A stretch of 64,000 bases of DNA from Microscillaceae bacterium (GCA_003483885.1 DMXI01000687.1:1-64000); one strand, 5' to 3'. Counted from the first letter of the stretch, positions 53,982-62,576 are shown. The notes: generated by a model not told the origin, from the letters alone. Numbers and translations: made by a program.

Positions 53982-56900
53982 TTAATCCAACAAATACTCA
54001 TCTACGTTTTTATTAAACTGATCGGCTAATACCCCTTTAAGCACTTTTAAGTAATCGCTGTCTTCGGCTTTGATATCAAATTTTTTATCTTTCAAGAGCT
54101 TGGGTTCATATACCCGACGTGGCTTCTGATCCTGGTAAGTATTTTTCCGGAATACATTCTCTGGACGGCGGTAGTTTTCCAACGTTTGGGGCATTGCCAG
54201 CACCAGGTATTTTTGCTGGGCTCCCGACTTGGCCGTATAATGATGTACTCCCCCTTCGTTACGAAAATATAAATAAGGCAAGGCTCCTTTGATCTGCATC
54301 TCTACGCCAATGAGCAATTCAGGAGAAGGTCTTTTTCGCTTTTGGTAGGGTTCCCAGCGATAAATATTCTTACTTTTTGGTTTTTTTACTGGGGTGTCTT
54401 CTAAGGCTTCATCGTCTGCAAAGGCATCTTCTTCTTCTTCAACCACTTCGACAGCATCCGGCAAAACTCCTACCTCTCCGTCCAAGTATCCTTCGTGATT
54501 GTACCAGAGGGTATAAGCCTCTACTGATAAATTAAAGGCTTTGGCCAAATCTATGTACAACTCTGCCAGCGTGAATAAGCTCGCTTTAGCACCATAAATC
54601 CCCAAGGAACATATGCCAAACTCAGGATTTTCGAGGGCTACCAATTGGGCCTTTAGTCTAAAAAAGTTTTGTGCCCAGGTTTTAAATTGGGCATGAAGGA
54701 CAGTTTCGTTTTGTTCTTCGTAACCATTCAATACCAAGAAGTTATCAGACTCTATATGACCAATTTCTTCAAAAGAATCCTCGAACTTTTGTTTGAGGTT
54801 GGTGAGCTCATAATAATGTTTACGCTGTTGCTCGTCTTTCCAAAAATCGCTTTCTTTTTTACGCCTCTTGGCTTTTTGTAATTTTCGTTCCAGTCGGTCA
54901 ATCTTACTTAAAAAACGAGCATAATAGCTGCCTTTATCAATGGTGTTGGTTTCACGGCGAAAGCGTGTGGCCAACGTAATAAAGTCAATAAATTTGAGCT
55001 TTTCGTTTTCGCTGATAATCCTTTGGGTAATTTCTATATCTTCCCGTCTTTGAATTTCAAAGATAATTTTCTTGCGTGTATCTTCTATAGCACTTTCGTG
55101 TAGGTCGGCTTTTTTGTTTTTCACCTCTTTTCGCTTGGCTGCTAAAGCCACTTCATCCATCAAATATATGTCTATCTGTAGTGGTAGGTTAAAGTCATAT
55201 TCATTGAGTACCTGAGAAAAGGGTATGATGAGTTGTTTTTGCAAAGTACGTTGTAGAAATCGCGCACCATAGTTGGCATTATAGCCTTTTTTGCCCAAAT
55301 AATCGAGTACTTCTGAGCGAATCTCCACTTCCAGGTTGCGCCCTTTGATTCCTTCTCGTTTTTTGATCAGGTCTATTTCCCGATCAATGATTTTACGTAC
55401 CACTACTTTATCCAATGGGGCAAAAGCAATCACCCGATCTAAACGGTTAAATAATTCTGGGCGGAAATACGCTTGCACCTCCGATTTGAAGTGTTCGGCG
55501 GCGGCATCTATTTCATTTTTGGTTTCTACAAAACCAATAGACCCAGTTTGAAACGAGCGGGCCCCAATATTGGAAGTCATAATGATAATGGTACTACAAA
55601 AATCGGCTACCCGACCTCGGGCATCGGTCAAACGCCCCTCTCCCAGTATTTGTAACAACAAATCATAAAACGAAGGGTGTACTTTTTCGAGTTCATCAAA
55701 CAATAATACCGAAAACGGCTCCTGCCGTACCGATGAAGTCAGCAAACCTTCGCCCCCCAACCCATCGCCTGTAAGACGCATAATTGCCTGAATATCGGTA
55801 TATTCGCTCATATCGAAGCGAATCATTTTGCTACGATTGCCAAACATAAACTGGGCAAGTACTTTGGCCATTTCGGTTTTACCTACCCCCGTAGGGCCTA
55901 CAAACAGCAACGAAGCCAAGGGCTTTCCTCGCCTAACGACTGCGGCTTTAATGGCCACCATCAGATTGGTAACAGTATCTATAGATTCTTGTTGTCCGTA
56001 AATATTACGCTGAAAATACGCTTTCATTTTGGCAATGTCCAACGGTATTTCAGGGTTGATCATGAACTCGGGCATCCCGGTTTCCTGACAAAAACGCTCA
56101 AAAATCGCGGCCTTATCAATGATCTTAATTTCTTTCTTTTCCTTATCGGAAACTATGGAAGCCAAGAAATGAATGGTTTTACCAGGTAGCTCTGAGTAAG
56201 GTGTATACCATTGCTGCAAACGCAAAATCTCCTGAATGGCATCTTCTTCTACAGCACAATCTTTTTTGGCCGCAATTTGGTTGGTTTTTTCGGTAATAAC
56301 TTCCAGAATCTGCTCATTGGAAAGCTCTTCGATTGTAATTGTAGTCAACAGACCCAGATATCCTGGCGAACGCATCTCAATGCGAGAGGCTTCTTCGGGA
56401 GTACATTCGCTTATCACAGTGATCTCGCCCCGGGAAATATAATCACGTAGGTAATCGGCCATAGACATGTTATTGCCAATGTATTGGCCTACCTCAAAAA
56501 GTTCGGCAAAGTTGCTCACGTACAATATATCTCCGGTTTTGCGCAGTTCACGACACACATCAGCCAAGTATTCTTCCCAGCTGCCCAACCCAGTAAGGCG
56601 GTGAAGTAATTGCGCGGCTGATACTTCCCAAATCGAGTGTTTGCCTAGCCCATGTTCTCCCTTTATGCGACAAAACTCTTTCACTAGGGCCGTTTTACCT
56701 TTGCCCGAACCACCTACGATCAATACGCTGCTGCGATGTTTGGCTTTCATAGTGGTAAGCAATAGGTCAAATTCTTTCTCAAGTCTAAATAGTTCTACAT
56801 CGTCTACCTGTAAACGTTGAGCAATTTGGGGTAAAATAGATTCCTGCTCTTGTTGCTGGATGTCTTCTTGCTCAGCCAAGGTATAAAAATCAAACTCGGT

Positions 56901-57392
56901 AGGAACCGCGTGAATCTTGGTGTCTGAAAACCATTGAGTAGTTAGAATAGAAGTAGGCGACTCAAAGCGTTTTTTACGGATAAACTCTAGCTGAATATTG
57001 TCTTTTAAATACTCGATGAGTTCCTCTAAAGAGTTGGCCGCTGATTGCACCCCAAGCGTAGGGATAAAGCCCAGAAACTGATGATGCTGATTTTCCAGGT
57101 AAAAACAATCAAATTTTAGGGTAAGTTTTGGAAACAATTGCTTTTTGGAGGCCTCTAACGGTACCTCTACTACAGTGTGGAGCAAGCCTTGATCTAATAC
57201 ATATTTAAGTAAAGGATGGTAACTGCCTTTGGTGAGTAGATTTTTATGAATGGCCTTGTAGAGCTGTTTGGCCATCCCAAACTCGGTAATATTTAAACGA
57301 ACAATGTCGATAAAATGCAAAGGTGATACAATGGTAGTACCAGAAAGATGGGTAGTTTCGCTGATGAGTAAGTTGAGTTTGATTTTTTTCAC
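53982..57392 (-). CDS. ClpB-like AAA+ ATPase fused to a release-factor PCRF-like domain
   Basis: 1136 aa from GTG 57392. N-domain 1-~195. NBD1 ~205-400: Walker A 'GGSGKGKT' with Lys233, but the Walker B slot reads 'ILYVSNFAEL' without the Asp-Glu pair, so hydrolysis there is doubtful. NBD2 ~465-660: 'GPTGVGKT' Lys505, Walker B 'LLFDELEK' Asp566-Glu567, 'MTSNIGARSF'; ClpB D2-small follows to ~760. Then a coiled coil with 'KESDFWKDEQQ' (Trp851), the DFW motif of class I release factors, and a PCRF-like fold: 'GIYGAKASLFTLAELYIDLA' (~920) and 'RNEGGVHHYTAKSG' (~1045, release-factor GVHR position). The catalytic GGQ domain is absent. Acidic insert near 970-985. Not next to other translation genes. 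Confidence 0.8.
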   Translation of the reverse strand: MKKIKLNLLISETTHLSGTTIVSPLHFIDIVRLNITEFGMAKQLYKAIHKNLLTKGSYHPLLKYVLDQGLLHTVVEVPLEASKKQLFPKLTLKFDCFYLENQHHQFLGFIPTLGVQSAANSLEELIEYLKDNIQLEFIRKKRFESPTSILTTQWFSDTKIHAVPTEFDFYTLAEQEDIQQQEQESILPQIAQRLQVDDVELFRLEKEFDLLLTTMKAKHRSSVLIVGGSGKGKTALVKEFCRIKGEHGLGKHSIWEVSAAQLLHRLTGLGSWEEYLADVCRELRKTGDILYVSNFAELFEVGQYIGNNMSMADYLRDYISRGEITVISECTPEEASRIEMRSPGYLGLLTTITIEELSNEQILEVITEKTNQIAAKKDCAVEEDAIQEILRLQQWYTPYSELPGKTIHFLASIVSDKEKKEIKIIDKAAIFERFCQETGMPEFMINPEIPLDIAKMKAYFQRNIYGQQESIDTVTNLMVAIKAAVVRRGKPLASLLFVGPTGVGKTEMAKVLAQFMFGNRSKMIRFDMSEYTDIQAIMRLTGDGLGGEGLLTSSVRQEPFSVLLFDELEKVHPSFYDLLLQILGEGRLTDARGRVADFCSTIIIMTSNIGARSFQTGSIGFVETKNEIDAAAEHFKSEVQAYFRPELFNRLDRVIAFAPLDKVVVRKIIDREIDLIKKREGIKGRNLEVEIRSEVLDYLGKKGYNANYGARFLQRTLQKQLIIPFSQVLNEYDFNLPLQIDIYLMDEVALAAKRKEVKNKKADLHESAIEDTRKKIIFEIQRREDIEITQRIISENEKLKFIDFITLATRFRRETNTIDKGSYYARFLSKIDRLERKLQKAKRRKKESDFWKDEQQRKHYYELTNLKQKFEDSFEEIGHIESDNFLVLNGYEEQNETVLHAQFKTWAQNFFRLKAQLVALENPEFGICSLGIYGAKASLFTLAELYIDLAKAFNLSVEAYTLWYNHEGYLDGEVGVLPDAVEVVEEEEDAFADDEALEDTPVKKPKSKNIYRWEPYQKRKRPSPELLIGVEMQIKGALPYLYFRNEGGVHHYTAKSGAQQKYLVLAMPQTLENYRRPENVFRKNTYQDQKPRRVYEPKLLKDKKFDIKAEDSDYLKVLKGVLADQFNKNVDEYLLD

Positions 57393-57703
57393 TGTGTAAA
57401 GTTATTGAGTCTAGTTAGTGTTTGAAATTGTTTTGGCTTTCTTCATTTAAAGCATCAATCTGCAAAATAGTCAAATATTTGGGATCATAAAAATGGACAA
57501 ACCAGAGACTTTGGTTCGATAATGATATCCAAAAAATGTTTTTTGATAATGGTATGTTAAAAGGTGGTAAGGGAGGGTATCCTCTAATTTTTTTATGTTG
57601 ATTTGGGTAAAGACAATAGTCCATTTCACTTTTGTTTTCTCAGACAGTGACTTGATAGCCTATAAAAATATTAAACAACCTCTTACATTTAACCATCTTA
57701 ACT
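57393..57703. other. 311-bp divergent spacer
   Basis: Between the divergent ClpB-PCRF and hydrolase-TPR genes. AT-rich, no ORF with coding signs and no repeats. The promoters of both genes should be here; none identified with confidence. Confidence 0.5.
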
Positions 57704-58975
57704 ATGAAAAAACTATTGTTTGCTTTATGCGTTGTTTGGCTTATAAATCCGGCAACATTTGCCCAAAGCAATGCCAATGTGATAGGTTCCAAATATACGC
57801 TTGACTCAAAAGTACTGGGCAAAAGCAAGGAGATTCAGGTATACCTCCCCGACTCTTACCAAAAATCCAAAGAAAAATATGCGGTACTGTATGTCATAGA
57901 CGGACAATGGTACTTTCCTTTAAGCGTAGGGGTATTAAAAATGCTCACCCAATTCAAGGGCGCATCCATTACTCCTGAGTTTATCATCGTGAGTATTGTC
58001 AATGCTGAAGCACGGCAAAGATACCGCTTGCTGGTGGGCCAAAAACCTAAATACCAACAGTTTATCGAGCAAGAACTTATTCCAATGATTGAGGGTAAGT
58101 TTAGAACCTCAAAAGATCGATTTCTATTTGGTTGGCAGTTTGCCGGAAGTTTTGCCTTGAGGGTGATGGGTACTCACCCAAGTTTGTTTAGTGCTTGCTT
58201 TGCTGCGGATCCTTACCCGTTGATGACAAAGTTTGATACGGATGTGAAAGACCTTTATAAGGCATTACCTCAGGTAAAGCGGGCAAATAACCTGATGTGC
58301 TTTTATGTAGGTGAACCCGGCGAAACTGTAAAAGAAGGGGCTGACTACTTGAATAATTTTTTGGTGAAAATGAATGCTAAAGAAAAAGGAATACAATGGG
58401 AACACCAGGATTTAGCGGGGGAAGAACACCGCTCTACGCCTTTTGCCGCGCTTTATCGAGGGCTAAAACGTTACTACCATAATTATCCTGCGCTTGTGCT
58501 TCATTCCTTTGCTGAGTACAAACAAAAGGGTGGTTTGGCATATATTCGAAACTATTATAAAGAAAGAGCCACTCGGTTTGGTTTTAAGCCCGAAGTAGGT
58601 GGGTGGACGCTGTTTACCTTGGTACGCAGTGCGGCCAGAGCCAATCAATTTGAGCAATACCAGCAATTAATGAAAGATTTTGAATCCGAAAACTTTATTG
58701 GTAAGATTCGGCTTTCCAGAGCGTTGCAAGTTTTGAATGTTTACATGAGCCACCAACAGCCAGCCAACGCATTGAAATATTACAAGAAGCTGGAAGAGAA
58801 AAACGCTGATTCGCCCAGATTACACAATGCGATGGGTGACGCTTACTTTGCCCTAAAAGATCACAGCAAAGCAAAAGTTTGCTACGAAAAAGCGGTAGAA
58901 TTAGGTACTAATCAAAAAGATCGTCGTTTGTCTGTTTATAAGAAAAACCTGGCAAAGGTGGCTAAGGATAAATAA
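57704..58975 (+). CDS. esterase-fold protein lacking its catalytic serine, with TPRs
   Basis: 423 aa. Signal 'MKKLLFALCVVWLINPATFAQ'. Residues ~25-270 are an esterase D-like (putative esterase) fold: 'IQVYLPDSYQKSKEKYAVLY', 'VIDGQWYF', 'IEQELIPMIEGKFRT', 'HPSLFSACFAADP'. The nucleophile elbow, GHSxGG in relatives, reads 'FGWQFAGSF', with Gln in place of Ser, so classical hydrolysis is lost, while the later 'GEEHRSTPFAALYRGLK' with the His is kept. The C-terminal ~120 residues hold TPR units ('LHNAMGDAYFALKDHSKAKV'). Probably a binding protein in the periplasm. Confidence 0.8.
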   Translation: MKKLLFALCVVWLINPATFAQSNANVIGSKYTLDSKVLGKSKEIQVYLPDSYQKSKEKYAVLYVIDGQWYFPLSVGVLKMLTQFKGASITPEFIIVSIVNAEARQRYRLLVGQKPKYQQFIEQELIPMIEGKFRTSKDRFLFGWQFAGSFALRVMGTHPSLFSACFAADPYPLMTKFDTDVKDLYKALPQVKRANNLMCFYVGEPGETVKEGADYLNNFLVKMNAKEKGIQWEHQDLAGEEHRSTPFAALYRGLKRYYHNYPALVLHSFAEYKQKGGLAYIRNYYKERATRFGFKPEVGGWTLFTLVRSAARANQFEQYQQLMKDFESENFIGKIRLSRALQVLNVYMSHQQPANALKYYKKLEEKNADSPRLHNAMGDAYFALKDHSKAKVCYEKAVELGTNQKDRRLSVYKKNLAKVAKDK

Positions 58976-59177
58976 TTTATAAAAGAAAAACTGTCCCAAC
59001 AGTATCATTGTAATGACTTAAAACCTGTATCTTAAGGTAAAAGGTGCAGGTTTTGTTCCTTCAAAACTCTTTGAAAAAACCATACTTAAGCGCTATTTTT
59101 ACTAGCTTTTAACGCTTGCTTATATACAACGGAGTGTTTTATTTATCACAGTTTGAATACTTGATCCCACATAACAT

Positions 59178-60068
59178 ATGAGTTTTAATACCTTGACTGG
59201 AGTAAATATTTTGGTGGTAGACGACCAGAGCGAGAATTTGCAAACCATTACCAATTTTTTGGAAGAAGCCAACCAGGGTTATGATTTACTGACCGCCTCT
59301 AATGGACAAATTGCTTACAATGTCGCCCAGAAATTGTTGCCTGATTTAATTATCAGCGATTGGGATATGCCTCAAATGAACGGCCTGGAAATGACCAAGG
59401 CACTTAAAAAAAATCCGGTGACAGCCGATATTCCAATTTTGCTCATCACGGGAGTATATACTACTTCCGAAAACCTAAAAGCGGCTTTGGATGCTGGTGC
59501 GCTAGATTACATTCGCAAACCTATCCAAAAAGTGGAGCTTTGGGCAAGAGTAGCCTCAGTGCTCAACTTGATGAGTTCGTACCGCACCATCAAAGATCAA
59601 AACCAGGAGATAGAGCGCAAAAACCAACTCATTAAGGAGCAAAAAGACCGGGAGTTGAACACTAAGATTTTGGAGCTGAACCAAAAAACCCAAGTGTTGA
59701 AAACCATTCGCGAAAGGTTAGAAAAACTCCATACTTTACCCGAAACCGAGGCATTGGAAGTTACGAAAATTGTCCGGTTTATCGAGAAAAGCATGGATAT
59801 GGAAAACGAATGGCAAAACTTCAAGAAATACTTTGAGAAGGTTCACCCTCGTTTTTTTACCATTCTACAAGATCGGTTTCCCAAACTAACGACCGAAGAC
59901 CTGAAATACTGTGCGTATATCAAAACGCATATGTCGAACAAGGAAATTGCAAACTTGCTCAACATCAACACTGAAAGCGTAAGAACCCATAAGTATCGCC
60001 TCAAAAAGAAACTAGGACTCCCCAAAGAGGTGGAACTTAAGGAGTTCATCAGTCAGTTGTTCAATTAA
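59178..60068 (+). CDS. response regulator, REC plus LuxR-type HTH
   Basis: 296 aa. REC domain 1-~125: acidic pocket 'VVDDQ', phospho-acceptor Asp61 ('SDWDMPQMNG'), 'LLITGVYT' and Lys in 'DYIRKPIQK'. A coiled coil (~137-185) rich in Lys/Glu links to a helical segment and a C-terminal LuxR-like HTH (~240-296): 'LTTEDLKYCAYIKTHMSNKE', 'IANLLNINTESVRTHKYRL'. DNA-binding transcription regulator; cognate kinase not adjacent. Four TTTGTCTAC repeats downstream may be related. Confidence 0.92.
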   Translation: MSFNTLTGVNILVVDDQSENLQTITNFLEEANQGYDLLTASNGQIAYNVAQKLLPDLIISDWDMPQMNGLEMTKALKKNPVTADIPILLITGVYTTSENLKAALDAGALDYIRKPIQKVELWARVASVLNLMSSYRTIKDQNQEIERKNQLIKEQKDRELNTKILELNQKTQVLKTIRERLEKLHTLPETEALEVTKIVRFIEKSMDMENEWQNFKKYFEKVHPRFFTILQDRFPKLTTEDLKYCAYIKTHMSNKEIANLLNINTESVRTHKYRLKKKLGLPKEVELKEFISQLFN

Positions 60069-60120
60069 TTCCTCGCTTTTCTACATCCTTCACCGTCGTT
60101 TACTTTCTGCTTTATCCGAG

Positions 60121-60163
60121 TTTGTCTACGCTTTGTCTACATTTTTGTCTACGCTTTGTCTAC
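60121..60163 (+). repeat. four TTTGTCTAC repeats at 11/12-bp spacing
   Basis: TTTGTCTAC occurs at 60121-60129, 60132-60140, 60144-60152 and 60155-60163, start-to-start 11, 12 and 11 bp, about one helical turn, so all copies face the same side of DNA. It lies 53 bp after the response-regulator stop in a 354-bp gene-free stretch (60069-60422). Possible binding array for a dimer-forming regulator. Confidence 0.7.
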
Positions 60164-60370
60164 GGTACTTTTTAGCGAATCCTTCCTTCTTTGTGTACTT
60201 TTGTATCAAGCATAATTGATCTATATCATTTATCTTACCTTCTATTCCAAGTTTCGCCCTACATTCATCTCAGGCGGAAGTTATGCCCTCATTTTTGATT
60301 CTTTATCCTCAAAAAATATACAATAATCTGCAGTTAGCTTTATACTTAATATCCATAAGTAATAGAAAGC

Positions 60371-60400
60371 CTGGGTACTTTGTGCCTGGGTTTTTTTGTT
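60371..60400 (+). terminator. wobble-paired hairpin terminator
   Basis: CCTGGGTAC and GTGCCTGGG pair as RNA with several G-U pairs around TTT, followed by a seven-T run. Likely ends the response-regulator transcript or a short transcript crossing the TTTGTCTAC array. Confidence 0.55.
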
Positions 60401-60422
60401 GGTTTTTGTGAGGGCTAGGAGC

Positions 60423-60641
60423 TCAATCTATATTTAGGACGTGAAATTGACTATCAAATACAAATGATAGATTCACATGTTCACGATAGCATTGAATGAT
60501 TTTCACGATCCAAGCCTTTGCTGCTAGATTATCCAATGCTATATAAAATTCTTGGTCTCGGCCTAATAGCTTAAATACAAACAGATTTTCATTTCTCTGA
60601 AAACCAAAAGTATTCACATAAGCAAATTTAATTTTTTCCAT
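60423..60641 (-). CDS. 72-aa small protein, cassette copy 1 gene B
   Basis: 72 aa, 'FAYVNTFGFQRNENLFVFKL', 'LDNLAAKAWIVKIIQCYREH', ending 'VFDSQFHVLNID'. Near-identical to the protein at 61635-61856 (about 64 of 72 residues). Its ATG overlaps the stop of the 191-aa gene as TAATG, indicating translational coupling. No family recognised; small paired proteins of this kind are common immunity components (inference). Confidence 0.65.
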   Translation of the reverse strand: MEKIKFAYVNTFGFQRNENLFVFKLLGRDQEFYIALDNLAAKAWIVKIIQCYREHVNLSFVFDSQFHVLNID

Positions 60642-61216
60642 TATTTAATTTTAAAACCTAAGCTTTCTTCGATTTTTGATCTGTCAAGCTCTCTGATTTC
60701 TACTATTTGGTTTAGAAAGGAATTCAGGTTTGGTTCATGGTGTTTCCAAAAATCATATAACTTTTGCTGATACAGGTAATAAGGATCAAATCCATAAAAA
60801 TCCAATCTTCGCATCTGCTTGCTTAGCCATCTTTTCCAAAACTTGGTTTTTTTTTCGTCTGTATAACCAGGATAAGCTTGCCAGGAGTGTGTCACCATGT
60901 CGGTTTCATTTTTGAAAACATAATAAGAAGCCTCCATTGCTTGTGCCTTTTTTTCTTCCTCAGTAAATTTTAAGTGTGGGATAGAATGTATTTCATCCAC
61001 AAAAAGTTTGATTGTGACCTTTTTAGATTTTAGGTAAGCATCTACAATGTAATTGATGATATTGTAAAACGTAGGGTTTTCTAAAAAAAGGACAAAACGA
61101 GAAGGATTATCAAATAAATACACGTGAATTTCCTTGCCAAAATAATTCGTTAAAGATGCTTCCATACCCAATATTGCTGTTACATATCGTTCATAAACTT
61201 CAAACTCTAAATCCAT
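60641..61216 (-). CDS. 191-aa protein, cassette copy 1 gene A
   Basis: 191 aa, soluble. The N-terminal half ('MDLEFEVYERYVTAILGMEA') is diverged from its paralogue at 61856-62431, whereas from 'EIHSIPHLKFTEEEK' (~88) to the end the two are nearly identical, including 'WQAYPGYTDEKKTKFWKRWL' and 'GFDPYYLYQQKLYDFWKHHE'. Trp/Tyr-rich C-terminal half. No family recognised. It is preceded by an orphan gene tip and followed by the coupled 72-aa gene. Immunity-protein-like role inferred from layout. Confidence 0.65.
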   Translation of the reverse strand: MDLEFEVYERYVTAILGMEASLTNYFGKEIHVYLFDNPSRFVLFLENPTFYNIINYIVDAYLKSKKVTIKLFVDEIHSIPHLKFTEEEKKAQAMEASYYVFKNETDMVTHSWQAYPGYTDEKKTKFWKRWLSKQMRRLDFYGFDPYYLYQQKLYDFWKHHEPNLNSFLNQIVEIRELDRSKIEESLGFKIK

Positions 61217-61253
61217 ATTTTATTCTCCATTCATAAATTCATCAACAGCATCA

Positions 61254-61358
61254 TCATTTCTTACCCCACATTCGCTTCCACCAACTTTTTTTCGTTGACT
61301 TTTTCTCCTTTGCTGGGGCATAAGTTTTATCAAAAAAACCTCCTCTAACTATAAAAGT
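61254..61358 (-). pseudogene. orphan 3' tip of an effector-like gene, copy 1
   Basis: Open stretch after a TAA, ending TGA at 61254-61256, encoding '...GGFFDKTYAPAKEKKSTKK' then 'SWWKRMWGKK'. The same tail, 'DKTYAPKEEEKPVKKSWWKR', stands at the same distance (38 bp) in front of cassette copy 2, so it is a coding remnant, not noise. No start codon; the rest of the gene is missing. Looks like the C-terminus of a protein whose immunity partner follows. Confidence 0.55.
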
Positions 61359-61459
61359 TTACCTATAGCGCCTGATTTTAGCTTTGTGATAGCCCCGGCT
61401 TGGAAGGCAGAAAAGTAAAAGTCTATGCTATCTTCTTCCATAATATTAAAAATAACCAT
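61349..61459 (-). pseudogene. 36-codon ORF or gene fragment
   Basis: ATG at 61459, TAG at 61349. Encodes 'MVIFNIMEEDSIDFYFSAFQ' and then 'AGAITKLKSGAIGKLL'. Sits between two other fragments and overlaps the start of the KTYAP tip by 10 bp in another frame. Could be a broken piece of an effector or a chance frame; weak evidence. Confidence 0.25.
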
Positions 61460-61490
61460 TTTTATTTTGACACAGTTTGCTGAATACTTT

Positions 61491-61634
61491 CTAATCTTGA
61501 TAAATCGGTTGTCCGTTGACCTGTTTTAATTTTTTACCAAATCTCCAATGTATTTTATCCCATACTTTTTCTTCTACCTCTTTCTTAGAAATTAAAACAG
61601 ACTTACCATTTTCTACTTTAATAAAAGTAGTTAA
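61491..61634 (-). pseudogene. 47-codon gene fragment after the second 72-aa gene
   Basis: Starts directly after the TGA of 61635-61856, in the same frame, and runs to TAG at 61491. It encodes 'KVENGKSVLISKKEVEEKVW' and 'DKIHWRFGKKLKQVNGQPIY', a coherent, polar, coding-like sequence with no start codon. Either the TGA is a nonsense mutation in a longer gene or this is the 3' end of a lost gene. The first cassette copy lacks it. Confidence 0.45.
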
Positions 61635-61856
61635 TCATTCTATTATATTTATGACCTGAAATTGACTATCAAATACAAACGATAGATTCACATATTCACG
61701 ATAGCATTGAACGATTTTCACGATCCAAGTTTTTGCTGCTAGATTATCCAATGCTATATAAAATTCTTGGTCTTGACCTAATAGTTTAAATACAAACAGG
61801 TTTTCGTTTTTCTGAAAACCAAAAGTATTCACGTAAGCAAATTCAATTTTTTCCAT
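61635..61856 (-). CDS. 72/73-aa small protein, cassette copy 2 gene B
   Basis: 73 aa, paralogue of the 60423-60641 product, differing at a handful of positions ('FAYVNTFGFQKNENLFVFKL'; end 'FQVINIIE'). Coupled by a 1-nt TAATG overlap to the 191-aa gene before it. The frame continues openly past its TGA into a 47-codon fragment. Confidence 0.65.
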   Translation of the reverse strand: MEKIEFAYVNTFGFQKNENLFVFKLLGQDQEFYIALDNLAAKTWIVKIVQCYREYVNLSFVFDSQFQVINIIE

Positions 61857-62431
61857 TATTTAATTTTAAAACCTAAGTTTTCTTTGATTTTTGATCTATC
61901 AAGCTCTCTGATTTCTACTATTTGGTTTAGAAAGGAATCCAGGTTCGGCTCATGGTGTTTCCAAAAATCATATAACTTTTGTTGATACAGGTAATAAGGA
62001 TCAAATCCATAAAAATCCAATCTTCGCATCTGCTTGCTTAGCCATCTTTTCCAAAACTTGGTTTTTTTTTCGTCTGTATAACCAGGATAAGCTTGCCAGG
62101 AGTGCTTCACCATGTCCGTTTCATTTTTGAAAACATAATAAGAAGCCTCCATTGCTTGTACCCTTTTTTCCTCCTCAGTAAATTTTAAGTGCGGGATAGA
62201 ATGTATTTCATTCCCAAAAAGCCTAACGGTTACTTTCTGCGACACCAAGTAAACATCCATCAGATGATCAATGATATGATAAAAAGTAGGATTATCCAGA
62301 AAAAGCCTGTAGGGTGAAACACTATCAGATAAATATATCTGTAATTCCTTTCCGAAGTAATTTGTTGACGGTGCTTCTACACCTAATATTGCCGTTATGT
62401 ATAGTTCACAAATATTAAAGTCTAAGTCCAT
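61856..62431 (-). CDS. 191-aa protein, cassette copy 2 gene A
   Basis: 191 aa. N-terminal half ('MDLDFNICELYITAILGVEA') shares only about half its residues with copy 1 while the C-terminal half is nearly identical; the divergence boundary is at 'EIHSIPH'. The duplication unit is 1215 bp long and includes the tip upstream and the 72-aa gene downstream. Function unknown, immunity-like by layout. Confidence 0.65.
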   Translation of the reverse strand: MDLDFNICELYITAILGVEAPSTNYFGKELQIYLSDSVSPYRLFLDNPTFYHIIDHLMDVYLVSQKVTVRLFGNEIHSIPHLKFTEEEKRVQAMEASYYVFKNETDMVKHSWQAYPGYTDEKKTKFWKRWLSKQMRRLDFYGFDPYYLYQQKLYDFWKHHEPNLDSFLNQIVEIRELDRSKIKENLGFKIK

Positions 62432-62468
62432 ATTCTAATCTCCATTCATAAATTCATCACAGACAGCA

Positions 62469-62576
62469 TTATTTTCTCCCCAACACTCGCTTCCACCAAC
62501 TTTTTTTCACTGGTTTTTCCTCTTCTTTTGGGGCATAAGTTTTATCTGGGCTGTTGTCCAAACTCCCACTACTCAA
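62469..62576 (-). pseudogene. orphan 3' tip of an effector-like gene, copy 2
   Basis: Open stretch after TGA, ending TAA at 62469-62471: 'LSSGSLDNSPDKTYAPKEEE' then 'KPVKKSWWKRVLGRK'. Shares 'DKTYAP', the Lys/Glu patch and 'KKSWWKR' with 61254-61358. It begins within a stop-rich stretch, so only the C-terminal ~35 codons survive. The remaining 62577-62680 shows no gene. Confidence 0.55.

Noticed and set aside
53982..57392. Ordinary ClpB chaperone
   Set aside because: The N-domain is unlike ClpB, NBD1 lacks the Walker B acidic pair and the C-terminal 350 residues are foreign to ClpB.
60121..60163. Short regular repeats considered as a CRISPR array
   Set aside because: Repeat units are 9 bp and spacers 2-3 bp; no cas genes are present.
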